From Thermoplasmata archaeon (lineage in GTDB: Archaea > Thermoplasmatota > Thermoplasmata > Lutacidiplasmatales > UBA184): DNA of 63,816 nt. Under the pieces are notes generated by a model. That model had not been told where the DNA came from and searched no databases. It was given only the letters and a program-made list of their open reading frames with translations. Shown piece by piece: positions 25,334 to 34,139 of this stretch. The number at the start of each line of letters is the position of its first letter. Position 1 is the stretch's first letter. The stretch covers positions 1 to 63,816 of the forward strand of contig JASHPK010000023.1 in assembly GCA_030038095.1 (NCBI GenBank), read 5' to 3'. The position numbers and the translations under genes are program-made.

Positions 25334-26455
25334 ATGTCCTCGCTAGAAGAACAGATCGCCGCGATCGAGGAGGAGATCCGCAACACCGCCTACAACAAGG
25401 CGACGCAGCTGCACATCGGACGGCTCCGGGCGAAGCTCGCGGTGCTTCGTCTCGAGCGCGAGACCCGCGCGAAGGGCAAGGGCGCCGGAGCCGGCTACGG
25501 GGTCCGCAAGAGCGGCAACGCGACCGTCGGGATCGTCGGGTACCCGTCCGTGGGGAAATCGACCCTGCTCAACCGCATCACGGCAGCGGAGAGCGAGACC
25601 GGGGCGTACGACTTCACGACCCTCTCGATCATCCCGGGGATGCTCCGCTGGGGCGGGGCGTCGATCCAGATCCTCGACATGCCCGGGCTCGTCCCGGGCG
25701 CGGCCAAGGGTCGAGGCCGAGGGCGCGAGGTCCTCTCGGTCGTTCGATCGGTCGACCTCATCCTCTTCCTGATCGACCCGGAGCACACCAACCTGCGCGC
25801 GCTCGTCACCGAGCTCGAGGGGGCGGGCGTGCGGATCAATCAGCGCCCGCCGAAGATCGTGGTCCAGCGCTCCGATCGGGGCGGGCTCACGATCTCGAGC
25901 ACCGTGCGCCTCACGCATCTCGCGGGAGGGGCCGCGGGACAGATCGCCCGCGAGTTCGGCTTTCACAACGGCCAGATCGTGTTCCGGGAGGACGCCACGA
26001 TCGATCAGCTGATCGACGTGCTCGCCGGCAACCGCGTCTACGTGAGCGCGATCCTCGCGGTGAACAAATCGGAGCTCCTCTCGCCTCCGGAGCGCGCTCG
26101 CCTCCTCCCGGAGCTCAAGCCCTACGACCCGATCTTCGTCTCGGCGCAGAACCGCACCGGCCTCGACGAACTGGTCGAACGGATTGGCGGCGCGCTCCGC
26201 TTCATCCGCATCTACGTGAAGCCCCCGGGCCGCCCGGCGGACAAGAACGAACCGGTGATCCTGCGCCGGGGCGACTCGGTGACCGAGCTCCTCCGCCGCC
26301 TGCCCCAGGAGCTCGAGCGTACTTTCCGGGCCGCTCAGATCTGGGGGCCGAGCGCCCGCTTTCCGGGGCAGACCGTCGGCCGGGACCACGTGCTCGCCGA
26401 CGAGGACGTCGTCACCGTCGTCGTCGCCCGCGGGAGCGCGCGCGCGGCGGGCTGA
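25334..26455 (+). CDS. DRG-family (Obg-like) GTP-binding protein
   Basis: A 373-aa developmentally-regulated GTPase. A basic helical N-terminus precedes G1 GYPSVGKSTLLNRITAAESE, G3 DMPGLVPGAAKGRGRGREVLS and G4 NKSELL. An S5D2L insertion and the C-terminal TGS domain (~295-365, IRIYVKPPGRPADKNEPVIL) follow. DRGs bind translating ribosomes in eukaryotes; archaea have one copy. Its last 44 nt overlap the 3' end of fibrillarin. Confidence 0.95.
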   Translation: MSSLEEQIAAIEEEIRNTAYNKATQLHIGRLRAKLAVLRLERETRAKGKGAGAGYGVRKSGNATVGIVGYPSVGKSTLLNRITAAESETGAYDFTTLSIIPGMLRWGGASIQILDMPGLVPGAAKGRGRGREVLSVVRSVDLILFLIDPEHTNLRALVTELEGAGVRINQRPPKIVVQRSDRGGLTISSTVRLTHLAGGAAGQIAREFGFHNGQIVFREDATIDQLIDVLAGNRVYVSAILAVNKSELLSPPERARLLPELKPYDPIFVSAQNRTGLDELVERIGGALRFIRIYVKPPGRPADKNEPVILRRGDSVTELLRRLPQELERTFRAAQIWGPSARFPGQTVGRDHVLADEDVVTVVVARGSARAAG

Positions 26456-27182
26456 CGGCCGGGCCCGGCACCTCGCGGAACAGCTCGCCCCGCGCCCGGC
26501 CGCCCACCAGGAAGTGTCCCCGGTGGAACGGTTCGAGCTTGACCGACGGTTCGAGGTCGACGACCGGGGCGAGCCGCGCCTCCGCGAGCCGGGCGTGGCC
26601 CGCCGCGCTGAGGTCCCGTCCCATGCTCGGGGTCTTGAGCGCGATCAGCACCGGCCGCTCCGGCGCCGAGAGGTAGAGCGCCGCGTTCGCGAGGACGATC
26701 TCGATCTGGTCGGGCTGGGCCACGTCCGCGTAGACCCCATCCACCTGCGGGACGAGCGTCAGGTACCGACGGGGATCGCGCGCGTCCCCGAGGATCGGCA
26801 GCAGTCCCGGCCAGCGCTCCGCGAGCGCCGCGAGACGGGCGAACGGTCTCAGGCTGCGCTCGACCGCGTACACCCGGCCTTCCCGGCCGACCAGATCGGC
26901 CACGTGCGAGGCGGTCGTCCCGCTCGCGGCGCCGAGGTAGAGCCATCGGTCCCCGGGGACGGGGAGGTCCCCCGACCAGCCCCGGACGATCCCCGCGGAG
27001 AGTTTGGAACGGCCCGGCTCGAACGCCCGGTAGGTTCGACCCCGGCGCTCCAGCCAGCGCTCCCCATAGACCGGCGGCAGCGTCCCCGCGGTCTCGGTCC
27101 AGAGCTCGGTCCGATCCGCTCCTCGCGCCTCGGCGAGCCGGGGGCTCTCCCGGAAGGGCCGAAGGTCCCGGGCTCGCCTCAT
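26412..27182 (-). CDS. flpA: Fibrillarin-like rRNA/tRNA 2'-O-methyltransferase
   Basis: A 256-aa archaeal fibrillarin, the catalytic subunit of C/D box sRNPs, which methylates ribose at sites chosen by guide RNAs. It has VYGERWLERRGRTYRAFEP, WLYLGAASGTTASHVADLVG (SAM motif I), VYAVERSLRPFARL, PILGDARDPRRY and VDGVYADVAQPDQ, all typical. The Arg-rich tail is encoded in the 44 nt that overlap DRG. Its ATG overlaps the nop5 stop, as in the standard nop5-flpA pair. Confidence 0.94.
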   Translation of the reverse strand: MRRARDLRPFRESPRLAEARGADRTELWTETAGTLPPVYGERWLERRGRTYRAFEPGRSKLSAGIVRGWSGDLPVPGDRWLYLGAASGTTASHVADLVGREGRVYAVERSLRPFARLAALAERWPGLLPILGDARDPRRYLTLVPQVDGVYADVAQPDQIEIVLANAALYLSAPERPVLIALKTPSMGRDLSAAGHARLAEARLAPVVDLEPSVKLEPFHRGHFLVGGRARGELFREVPGPAVSPPRARSRGRRRR

Positions 27183-28099
27183 GGTCGCCTCTTCCGCAAG
27201 GACTCGATCCGGCGGTCCCTCCGGCCCACCAGGATCGGCGCGAGGTCCCGTCGGGTGGAGGCATCCACCCGAGCCGCGATCGAGGCGAGGGCGGCCAGGC
27301 TCCGGGCGTACGCCGCGCGGCGAGCGGTCGGGACGTCGAGCATCCGCGCCGCCCGGAACAGGACCCCGTAGCGGGGGCCGCGCTCGGGCGAGGGCCGACG
27401 GCGAGAACCGAGGAGCTGCACCCGGGCTGATCGCATCCGCCCGAGCGCCTCGAGCCCCCCGGCCGCCGAGAGGAGGCGGGCCGCGACCTTCTCCCCGACG
27501 ACCGCACAGAGGTTGGGGGCGACCGAGCGGGCGGATCGCTCGAGCACCGCGACCAGGCGGGCGTGATGACGGGCGAGGCGCTCCCGGACCTCGGTCCACT
27601 CGCGACGGTACTCCTCGAGGCCGGGCGATCCGGCCGCCACGAACGCCTCCATCGCCCGGTCCTCCCGGCCGAGCGCGCGTTCGACCCGCTCTTCCTCCCG
27701 GGCGAGCGTGATCAGGACCTCGACCGGCGTGGAGAGCGCCCGAGAGAGCGCGACGGACGCCACGCGGAGCGCGAACTCCCGCTCCCGCGGCGCCGGTGCG
27801 AGCGGGAGCCGGGGGAGGGCGCGCCGGAGCTCGCCGAGGCTCGCCTCCCCGATCTCGCGACCGGTCGCGGCGGCGAGCGCCCGGCGGAGGCCTCGGTCGG
27901 CGGCGACGATCGGGGTCGCGCGCGGCAGGCCCGCGATCGCCTCCACGAGGTCGGGCGGAACCGGCCCGCCCTCGGGGTCGACCGTCGCGGCGACCGCCGC
28001 GTCGAGGTCCGGACCCCGGGCGTACGCGAGCGGCGGGTCGGAACTCCCGAGGTCGAGGTAGAGCGCGGCTCCGCGGCCGACGACGACGGCGGGCGGCAC
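27179..28099 (-). CDS. nop5: Nop5/Nop56-like C/D sRNP core protein (short form)
   Basis: A 306-aa protein pairing with fibrillarin and L7Ae on C/D guide RNAs. The N-terminal third is divergent (VGRGAALYLDLGSSDP). A helical coiled-coil section follows (~130-195), then the Nop domain SVAPNLCAVVGEKVAARLLSAAG with LEALGRMRSARVQLLGS and YGVLFRA. It is shorter than most archaeal Nop5 and lacks the lysine-rich tail. The GTG start lies 4 nt after the purF stop; its own stop overlaps flpA. purF-nop5-flpA is thus one unit. Confidence 0.88.
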   Translation of the reverse strand: MPPAVVVGRGAALYLDLGSSDPPLAYARGPDLDAAVAATVDPEGGPVPPDLVEAIAGLPRATPIVAADRGLRRALAAATGREIGEASLGELRRALPRLPLAPAPREREFALRVASVALSRALSTPVEVLITLAREEERVERALGREDRAMEAFVAAGSPGLEEYRREWTEVRERLARHHARLVAVLERSARSVAPNLCAVVGEKVAARLLSAAGGLEALGRMRSARVQLLGSRRRPSPERGPRYGVLFRAARMLDVPTARRAAYARSLAALASIAARVDASTRRDLAPILVGRRDRRIESLRKRRP

Positions 28100-28103
28100 G
28101 CCC

Positions 28104-29510
28104 CTAGAACTCCCCGAGGGTCTTCTGGAACCGGTGGCGCTCCTCGGGCACCTCGACCGGGTATCGGCCGGTGAGACAGCCGAGGCACAGCTCCTCGGCC
28201 TTGAGCCCGATCGACTCCACGAGCCCCTCGATCGAGAGGTAGTGCACGCTCTCCGCTCCGATCGCGCTCGCGATGTCCTCCTCCGTCCGGTCGAACGCGA
28301 TCAGGTCCCGACGCTCCTTCATGTCGATGCCGAAGTAGCAGGGCGCGCGGATCGGGGGACAGCCGATCCGCACGTCGACCTTCTTCGCCCCGGCCGCGCG
28401 GACCATGTGGACGATCTCCCGCAGCGTGGTCCCGCGGACGATCGAGTCGTCGAGGAGGACGACGCGCTTGTCCTTGAGGAGCCCCGGGACCGGGTGCAGC
28501 TTGACGCGCACCTCGGACTCGCGCCGCTTCTGGTCCGGCAGGATGAACGTCCGCTCGACGAACCGGTTCTTGATCAGGGCTTCCGCGTACGGGATCCCCG
28601 AGCCCTCGGCGAAGCCGAGCGCCTGCGGACGGGCCGAGTCGGGGACGGGCACGACGACGTCCGACTCGACCGGGCTCTCCTTCGCCAACCGGGCCCCGAT
28701 GCGATGGCGCACGTCGTAGATCGGGAGCCCTTCGAGGATCGAGTCGGGGCGGGAGAAGTACACCCATTCGAACATGCAGTGGGCCCGACTGCCCGAGTTG
28801 GGGATCCGCGAGGTCCGGGCGAGCTGGCCCCTCTCGAGGACGAGCACCTCGCCCGGGAGCACGTCGCGGACGGCCCGCCCGCCCATCAGCTCGAGGGCGA
28901 CCGACTCGCTCGCGACCGCGACCCCCCCCTCGACCGTTCCGAACACGAGCGGACGGATCCCCGACGGGTCGCGGAAGGCGATGACGCGGTTCCCGACGAG
29001 CAGCACCACCGCGTACCCGCCCACGAGCTCCGAGCAGGCTCGGCGGATCCCGGCCTCGAGATCGCGCGTGTGCGTGAACTCGAGGGCGATCGTCTGGGCC
29101 ATCGTCTCCGTGTCGGCGTTCCCGAGCAGCTCGATCCCCTGGCCCTGGAGACGACGCCGCACACGGTCGTAGTTCACGAGATCGCCGTTGCAGGCGAGGC
29201 CCGCGTCGTCCTCGCGGAGCTTGAAAACGATCGGCTGGGCGTTCTCGAGGTCGACGCTGCCCGTCGTTGGGTAGCGGACGTGTCCGATCCCGGTCGTGCC
29301 CCGGAGGGAGTCGAGGATCTCCTGGGTGAAGATCTCGTGGACGAGGCCCATCCCCTTGCGCTGGTGGAGGACCCCGTGGCTGGTGGTCGCGATCCCGGCC
29401 GACTCCTGGCCTCGGTGCTGGAGTGCCCGAAGGCCCCGGAAGAGGAACGGGGCCGCTCCCTTCCCCTGAAGGGAGATGCCCACGACGCCGCAGGAGTCGC
29501 GCGCCGGCAT
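28104..29510 (-). CDS. purF: Amidophosphoribosyltransferase
   Basis: The first committed step of purine synthesis: PRPP plus glutamine to 5-phosphoribosylamine. The 468 aa start MPARDSCGVVGI, where the Cys becomes the N-terminal nucleophile of the Ntn glutaminase after removal of six residues. FRGLRALQHRGQESAGI, GIGHVRYPTTGS and CNGDLVNY belong to the glutaminase half. VVPVPDSARPQALGFAEGSG and the PRPP loop VVLLDDSIVRGTT are in the transferase half, and CLTGRYPV near the end marks the iron-sulfur-type Cys pattern. ATG 29510 is preferred over in-frame GTG 29552. A CCTTAAGT box lies at 29563-29570. Confidence 0.95.
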   Translation of the reverse strand: MPARDSCGVVGISLQGKGAAPFLFRGLRALQHRGQESAGIATTSHGVLHQRKGMGLVHEIFTQEILDSLRGTTGIGHVRYPTTGSVDLENAQPIVFKLREDDAGLACNGDLVNYDRVRRRLQGQGIELLGNADTETMAQTIALEFTHTRDLEAGIRRACSELVGGYAVVLLVGNRVIAFRDPSGIRPLVFGTVEGGVAVASESVALELMGGRAVRDVLPGEVLVLERGQLARTSRIPNSGSRAHCMFEWVYFSRPDSILEGLPIYDVRHRIGARLAKESPVESDVVVPVPDSARPQALGFAEGSGIPYAEALIKNRFVERTFILPDQKRRESEVRVKLHPVPGLLKDKRVVLLDDSIVRGTTLREIVHMVRAAGAKKVDVRIGCPPIRAPCYFGIDMKERRDLIAFDRTEEDIASAIGAESVHYLSIEGLVESIGLKAEELCLGCLTGRYPVEVPEERHRFQKTLGEF

Positions 29511-29597
29511 GGCTCGAACGACGGGGCTCGGGACGCCTCCGGCCCGAGCCACCCGGTCGCGGGACTTAAGGGGAGCGATGACCGAAGGGTAACCGGA

Positions 29598-29912
29598 CTA
29601 CCCGAAGAGGGCGGAGAGACCCTCGGCCGCCTCCTCCTCGGAGACGCCCTTCTCTTCCTTCTTCTCCTCTTCCTTCTTCTCGCCCTTGGCTTCCTTCTTC
29701 TCGGCGGGGGCCGCCGCCGGGGCCGGAGCCGCGAACGACTCCGCCTTCGCGAGGACCTCGGCGAGGTTGACGCCCTCGAGCGAGGCGATCAGCGCCTTCA
29801 CCCGGGCCGCGTCGGGCGAGAGGCCCGCAGCGGTCAGGACGCCCGAGAGGGACTTTTCGTCGATCGGCTTTCCGGCCGCATTGAGCAACAGCGCACCATA
29901 CACGTACTCCAT
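29598..29912 (-). CDS. rpl12: Large-subunit ribosomal protein P1 (archaeal L12)
   Basis: A 104-aa stalk protein that recruits translation factors. The N-terminal dimerisation domain starts [19 protein letters not shown]. An Ala/Pro hinge follows, then a Lys/Glu-rich charged stretch, and it ends in the conserved factor-binding tail GLSALFG. A frame exists for three further residues upstream; the Met of MEYVYGA is the conserved start. It is the third gene of the rplA-rplJ-rpl12 operon. Confidence 0.95.
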   Translation of the reverse strand: MEYVYGALLLNAAGKPIDEKSLSGVLTAAGLSPDAARVKALIASLEGVNLAEVLAKAESFAAPAPAAAPAEKKEAKGEKKEEEKKEEKGVSEEEAAEGLSALFG

Positions 29913-29943
29913 CTTTCTCACTCCGTGGACTTCGGGGGGACCC

Positions 29944-30804
29944 TCAGTGACCTATGAGCTTGTTGACGGCCGCGGCTTCGCGCATCGCCTTCGCGAAGAG
30001 TGGCTCGATCGTCTCTTTCGTCGCGTAACCGGCCGCGAGCGCGACCCCGAGGGCGCGCCGGTGGGCCCTCGTCAAGAGGAGCGGAACGGTCGCGGACGTC
30101 GGATACGAGATCTCCACGGCCAGCCCGAGCGCCTGGCGAGCGGCTCGGGCGAGCTCCGCGCGCTGCGCCTCGAGGTCGACCGCGAGGACCTCGGGAGGGT
30201 AGAACGTGCTCCCGTCGACGACGGCGCGGAGCGTGAGGCCGACCTCGAGCGGGTAGATCTCGAGCCGCGTCAGGAGCCCCGCAACCTCGCGCGAGATCGG
30301 CTGCCCCGCCTTCACGATCGTCGTGTCCTTCTTGAGGACGACCTTGCCCTTCTCGATCGCCGCGGGAAAGCCTGCGTGCTGGAGCTCGCCGACGATCGGC
30401 CCGGGCTTGAAGCTCGTCGTTCCCGCCGGGACGAAGACGTCCTTCGGGGCGATCTCGCCTCCGCGCGCCGGGGTGGGGGACCGGGTCCGGGCGAACTCCT
30501 GGAAGAGGGAGAACGGGTTGCCCTCCGCGGAGAGGATCGCGGTCTGGTCGACGACGTGATCGAGCAGGGGAGCGAGGGCCGGCCGCTCCTTCGCCGCCGC
30601 CTCGAGCGCGTGGCGGATGGAGCTGTTCGTCGCGACGAGGATCGGGTGGTCGCGTCGCCGGAGTTCGCGTCGCATCGACTGGAGGGCGGAGGCCGGCACG
30701 CCGCGCACCCCGACGACGGCGGTCACCGGGCGCGCGAGCAGGTGCTTCGAGAGCGCTTCGACCTGCACGAGCTTCTCGGGCCGTACCGATCCACGTCCGG
30801 GCAT
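29944..30804 (-). CDS. rplJ: Large-subunit ribosomal protein L10 (P0), short C-terminus
   Basis: A 286-aa archaeal P0, the anchor of the L12 stalk. The rRNA-binding N domain ([25 protein letters not shown]), the inserted domain II ([22 protein letters not shown]) and the C-terminal L12-binding helices (~240-286, [20 protein letters not shown]) are visible. It ends [12 protein letters not shown]: the charged linker and LFG tail usual for archaeal P0 are missing, and only about two L12-dimer helices can be counted. It lies between rplA (10 nt) and rpl12 (31 nt). Confidence 0.93.
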   Translation of the reverse strand: MPGRGSVRPEKLVQVEALSKHLLARPVTAVVGVRGVPASALQSMRRELRRRDHPILVATNSSIRHALEAAAKERPALAPLLDHVVDQTAILSAEGNPFSLFQEFARTRSPTPARGGEIAPKDVFVPAGTTSFKPGPIVGELQHAGFPAAIEKGKVVLKKDTTIVKAGQPISREVAGLLTRLEIYPLEVGLTLRAVVDGSTFYPPEVLAVDLEAQRAELARAARQALGLAVEISYPTSATVPLLLTRAHRRALGVALAAGYATKETIEPLFAKAMREAAAVNKLIGH

Positions 30805-30814
30805 CGCGACCTTC

Positions 30815-31453
30815 CTACCAGAGACGGACCGCGGGCCCCATCGTCGTCTTCACGTAGACCGACTCGATGTTGGTCCGGCCCCGTTCGAGCTTCCCGACCA
30901 CCCGGTTCAGCACGGCATCGACGTTCTGAGCGATCTCCTCCGGCTTCATCCCGCGGGTCCCGACCGGGGCGTGGAACGTGCGATTCCCCTTCGATCGGAT
31001 GCGGATCGAGCGCTTGAGCGCGTTCACGAGGTTCGAAGGATCGCTCCCCGGCGCGACCGGCCGGGGCATCTTGCCCCGCGGCCCCAGCACGACGCCGAGC
31101 CGCTTGCCGATCGTCGGCATCAGCGGGGCCTCGGCCAGGAAGAAGTCGATCCTCGAGACCGCCTTCTTCGCGGATTTCTTGTCCTTGGCGAAGTCGTCCA
31201 GCTCGTTCGCGGGGACGACGACATCGGCGACGCCCCGGACCTTCTGGCAGAGCTCGGGGGACCCGAAGACGGCCACGCGAGTGTTCTTCCCCCGGCCGAA
31301 CGGCAGGGGAACCTCGTCCTCGAGCCGGTTCTTTGGCACCGAGAGATCGAGGTCCTTGAGATTGATCGAGATCTCGACCGTCTCGGAGAACTTCCGCTCC
31401 GGCGCTTTCGACAGCACCTCGGTCACGACTTCGATCGACGGTCGGTCGGGCAT
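30815..31453 (-). CDS. rplA: Large-subunit ribosomal protein L1
   Basis: A 212-aa L1 of the stalk base beside the E site. It has KFSETVEISINLKDLDLSVPKNR, LGPRGKMPRPV and GTRGMKPEEIAQNVDAVL, all conserved. It heads the L1-L10-L12 operon. In methanogen archaea L1 autoregulates this operon by binding its own mRNA; I could not confirm the binding loop here. A CCTTAAGT box lies ~50 nt upstream (31500-31508). Confidence 0.96.
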   Translation of the reverse strand: MPDRPSIEVVTEVLSKAPERKFSETVEISINLKDLDLSVPKNRLEDEVPLPFGRGKNTRVAVFGSPELCQKVRGVADVVVPANELDDFAKDKKSAKKAVSRIDFFLAEAPLMPTIGKRLGVVLGPRGKMPRPVAPGSDPSNLVNALKRSIRIRSKGNRTFHAPVGTRGMKPEEIAQNVDAVLNRVVGKLERGRTNIESVYVKTTMGPAVRLW

Positions 31454-31608
31454 CGGCGTCCGCTCTCCTCGGTAATGCGGCGCGGCGAGAAGGCCTCCCT
31501 ACTTAAGGCTTGGGTTTCCGGCAATGCGGGAGAGCCTGCCCACGGCCTCGCCGGTGGCGAGGGCCCCGTCGGGGGGGCTGAACGCGGCTCGCGAAGCGGC
31601 CCCCGAGC

Positions 31609-31616
31609 ATATATAC
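31609..31616 (+). promoter_or_regulatory. TATA box of L44e-S27e-aIF2alpha-Nop10 operon
   Basis: ATATATAC, about 28 nt before ATG 31640, the clearest TATA in this segment. A near-leaderless transcript of the translation operon is expected. Confidence 0.7.
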
Positions 31617-31639
31617 GTCATCCGTTTCCGCGGCCGCCG

Positions 31640-31924
31640 ATGCACTATCCTAAGACCGTATCGACGTACTGCCCGAAGTGCAAGACGCACACGGAGCACG
31701 AGGTCGAGAAGGGCAAGAAGCGGACCGCCTCCGAGCTCAAGTGGGGCCAGCGTCGGTTCCGACGCGCCACGGGTGGGTACGGGGGCTTCCCGCGCCCGAA
31801 GCCCGAGGGCCGCGCGAAGGCCGTTCGGCGGGTCTACCTCAAGTTCCGCTGCAAGAAGTGCAAGTACACGGTGCAGCCCGCGAGCTGGCGGGCGAGCCAG
31901 CTCGAGCTCGTGGAGCACCACTAG
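31640..31924 (+). CDS. rpl44e: Large-subunit ribosomal protein L44e
   Basis: A 94-aa zinc-ribbon ribosomal protein. STYCPKCKTHTEHEV holds the first Cys-x2-Cys knuckle and RCKKCKYTVQ the second. GGYGGFPRPKPEGRAK is the conserved basic loop near the E site. It is the first gene of the standard archaeal L44e-S27e-aIF2alpha-Nop10 operon; S27e follows after 8 nt. Confidence 0.96.
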   Translation: MHYPKTVSTYCPKCKTHTEHEVEKGKKRTASELKWGQRRFRRATGGYGGFPRPKPEGRAKAVRRVYLKFRCKKCKYTVQPASWRASQLELVEHH

Positions 31925-31932
31925 GAGGCTCC

Positions 31933-32109
31933 GTGCGCGGCCCCGCCCCCTTCTGGATCGTCAAGTGTCCGGACTGCTCTACGGAGCAGACCATCTTCAG
32001 CCGTCCCGCGACCGTCGTCAACTGCTCCGTATGCGGGGCCACGCTCGCGACGCCCACCGGGGGTCGCGCCAAGCTCCGAGGCGAGCTGGTCCGCCCGGTG
32101 TCCGCGTAG
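31933..32109 (+). CDS. rps27e: Small-subunit ribosomal protein S27e
   Basis: A 58-aa zinc-finger ribosomal protein: IVKCPDCSTEQTIFSRPATVVNCSVCGATL holds the four-Cys zinc site in two knuckles, and GGRAKLRGELV is the conserved end. The start is GTG; a GGAGG site at 31924-31928 overlaps the L44e stop and sits 5 nt upstream, so translation is probably coupled. Confidence 0.95.
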   Translation: MRGPAPFWIVKCPDCSTEQTIFSRPATVVNCSVCGATLATPTGGRAKLRGELVRPVSA

Positions 32110-32126
32110 CGGGGACGGCGTCTCGG

Positions 32127-32903
32127 ATGCCTTCGCACGCAGGGTTCCCGGAAGAAGGCGACCTGGTCCTCGGGACCGTCACCTCGATCCGGAACTTCGG
32201 GGCGTTCGTCAAGCTCGACGAGTACGGCGACCGCGAGGCGTTCATCCATCTCTCCGAGGTCGCGACCGGCTGGGTCAAGTACATCCGAGACCACATCCGC
32301 GAGGGCCAGAAGATCGTCGCCCGGGTGCTCCGCGTCGACGCCGCGAAGGGTCAGATCGATCTCTCCTTAAAGCGGATCAACGACCACCAGCGTCGCGAGA
32401 AGGTCCAGGCGTGGAAGAACGAGCAGCGGGCCCTGCGCCTCGTCGAGCAGGTCGCTCAGGCGCTCAAGGTCTCCGCCGACGAGGCGACCGAGCTCTTCGG
32501 GAGCACGCTCGTCGAGAAGTACGGCTCGCTCTTCGCGGCGTTCGAGGTCGCGAGCGCGGACTCCAGGCGCTTCCAGAAGGAGAACGAGAAATCGCCGTGG
32601 GCCTCCGCGTTCCTGAAGGTGGCCCATGACAACATCGTCCCTCCTCAGGTGACGATCCTCGGCACGCTCGAGATCTCGGACCCGGCGGCGAACGGGCTCG
32701 ACCACGTCCGATCGGCGCTGCTCGCGGCCGAGAAGGTCGACCCCGAGACGGTGGAGGTCCAGTACGTGGGGGCGCCCCGCTATCGGATCCGGGTCGTGGC
32801 GTCCCAGTACAAGCAGGCGGAGGAGACGCTCAAGCGGGCGACCGACGCCGCGCTCCGGGCGATCAAGACCTCCGGCGGGGAGGGGAACTTCGTCCGCCAA
32901 TGA
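32127..32903 (+). CDS. Translation initiation factor aIF2 subunit alpha
   Basis: A 258-aa alpha subunit of the heterotrimer that brings initiator tRNA to the small subunit. The N-terminal S1 OB-fold (residues ~8-85) carries GTVTSIRNFGAFVKLDEYGDREAF and KIVARVLRVDAAKGQIDLSLKRI. A helical middle domain follows, and the C-terminal alpha/beta domain (~175-255) contains VEVQYVGAPRYRIRVVA. It overlaps Nop10 by 4 nt (ATGA). Confidence 0.95.
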   Translation: MPSHAGFPEEGDLVLGTVTSIRNFGAFVKLDEYGDREAFIHLSEVATGWVKYIRDHIREGQKIVARVLRVDAAKGQIDLSLKRINDHQRREKVQAWKNEQRALRLVEQVAQALKVSADEATELFGSTLVEKYGSLFAAFEVASADSRRFQKENEKSPWASAFLKVAHDNIVPPQVTILGTLEISDPAANGLDHVRSALLAAEKVDPETVEVQYVGAPRYRIRVVASQYKQAEETLKRATDAALRAIKTSGGEGNFVRQ

Positions 32904-33082
32904 CCGAGTCGATCCTGCGCGTGTGCCCCGGGTGCGGTCGCTACACCTTCCGGCCGAAATGCCCGGAATGCCACTCTCCGACCCGCACGCCGCATCCACC
33001 GCGCTTCGACCCGAGCGACCGGTACGGGAAGTACCGCCGCATGCTGCTGGCGGCGTCGTCCCCGACGGGCTCGGGGACGTAG
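32900..33082 (+). CDS. nop10: H/ACA RNP protein Nop10
   Basis: A 60-aa protein of the box H/ACA pseudouridylation complex, which binds Cbf5 and orders its active site. The zinc ribbon CPGCGRYTFRPKCPEC and the linker-helix motif HPPRFDPSDRYGKYRR are both intact. It closes the L44e-S27e-aIF2alpha-Nop10 operon, as in most Euryarchaeota. Confidence 0.95.
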   Translation: MTESILRVCPGCGRYTFRPKCPECHSPTRTPHPPRFDPSDRYGKYRRMLLAASSPTGSGT

Positions 33083-33088
33083 GACCCC

Positions 33089-33613
33089 ATGGCCGCGACG
33101 ATGCACCGTATCAAGGTCGTGAACGACGTGAGCGATCTCGTCCCGATCCTGCGGGCCGTCGACTCGCCGACCAAGCTGAAGCTGGTCCAGCGACTCGGAG
33201 AGCAGTGGCTGACGCTCGAGGACGTGCAGCGCGAGTTCGGCAAGGACGGGGAGAAGGCGCTCGCGTTTTTCGAGAAGCTCCGACTGATCGACACCCGGTG
33301 GGTGGCGCGGGAAGGTCGACGCCAGCCCGACAAGAGCTACCACTTCTACTACTCGACCATCAACATCAACACGACGAGCCCGCTCGCGGAGATCTCCGAG
33401 GTCCTCGCGATCGCGACGATGGGCACGAAGGAGTACTCGCGGCTCGAGCAGCGGATCTACGACGCCGTCGGCCCGGAAGGTCGCTTCTTCTCCGACGTGG
33501 CCGAGGAGCTCGGCATGTCACCGACCCGTCTGAAGGGCCTCGTGAAGCGATCGGAGAAGCTGGAGTACCGTGGCCACCGGATCGAGCGGTTCCAGGCCGA
33601 GGCGTCAGAGTAG
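33089..33613 (+). CDS. ArsR-like winged-helix protein
   Basis: A 174-aa protein with two winged-helix-like parts: residues ~18-70 (PILRAVDSPTKLKLVQRLGEQWLTLEDVQRE) and ~115-165 (RIYDAVGPEGRFFSDVAEELGMSPTRLKGLV). The middle has YHFYYSTININTTSPLAEI. The fold suggests a DNA- or RNA-binding regulator, and its position after the translation operon is conserved in Thermoplasmata-like genomes as far as I recall. ATG 33101 is a possible shorter start. Target unknown. Confidence 0.72.
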   Translation: MAATMHRIKVVNDVSDLVPILRAVDSPTKLKLVQRLGEQWLTLEDVQREFGKDGEKALAFFEKLRLIDTRWVAREGRRQPDKSYHFYYSTININTTSPLAEISEVLAIATMGTKEYSRLEQRIYDAVGPEGRFFSDVAEELGMSPTRLKGLVKRSEKLEYRGHRIERFQAEASE

Positions 33614-34139
33614 GCGGCCCGCGGTCGAGGTCCTGCGCGTCGGCCACCGTCCCGGGCGCGACCCGAGGCTCACGACCCACGTCGCGCTCGCCGCGCGCGC
33701 CTTCGGCGCGGACCGCATGTACCTCCATCCCCCCGATCCCGAGCTCGCGAGCCGGCTCGCGGACGTGGTCGTGGGCTGGGGAGGTCAGTTCGAGATCGCC
33801 CCGGCCGGCGACTGGAAGAAGGTCGTCCGGGGCTTCGACGGGGCGGTGGTCCACCTCACGATGTACGGCGAGGGCCTCGCGAAGGTCCTCCCGCGTCTCG
33901 CCCGCGAGCGTCGGATCCTGCTTGTCGTCGGCGGAGCGAAGGTGCCGCCCGACCTCTATCGCCTCGCAACGTACAACGTCGCCGTCGGGCACCAGCCCCA
34001 TAGCGAGGTCGCCGCCGTGGCGGTGACGCTCGAGCGGCTCAAGGGGCTCCCCGGGTCCCGGCGATTCCCGGGCGCCCGGCGGTGGATCGTCCCGCGGGCC
34101 CGCGGCAAGAAGGTCGTCGAGCGGAAGGGGTCTCGATGA
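33570..34139 (+). CDS. trm56: tRNA (cytidine-56-2'-O)-methyltransferase
   Basis: A 189-aa SPOUT enzyme that methylates the ribose of C56 in the T-loop of archaeal tRNA. The motif order VEVLRVGHRPGRDPRLTTHVALAARAFGA, VVVGWGGQFEIAPAGDWKKVV, VVHLTMYGEGL and YNVAVGHQPHSEVAAVAVTLERL is diagnostic for aTrm56. The only usable start is GTG 33570, inside the preceding gene, giving a 44-nt overlap and a ~20-residue leader. The stop overlaps the mevalonate kinase ATG. Confidence 0.9.
   Translation: MATGSSGSRPRRQSRRPAVEVLRVGHRPGRDPRLTTHVALAARAFGADRMYLHPPDPELASRLADVVVGWGGQFEIAPAGDWKKVVRGFDGAVVHLTMYGEGLAKVLPRLARERRILLVVGGAKVPPDLYRLATYNVAVGHQPHSEVAAVAVTLERLKGLPGSRRFPGARRWIVPRARGKKVVERKGSR

Noticed and set aside
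33089-34139. A frameshift joining the winged-helix gene and trm56
   Set aside because: The 44-nt overlap has a usable GTG and both proteins are complete, so two overlapping genes explain it.
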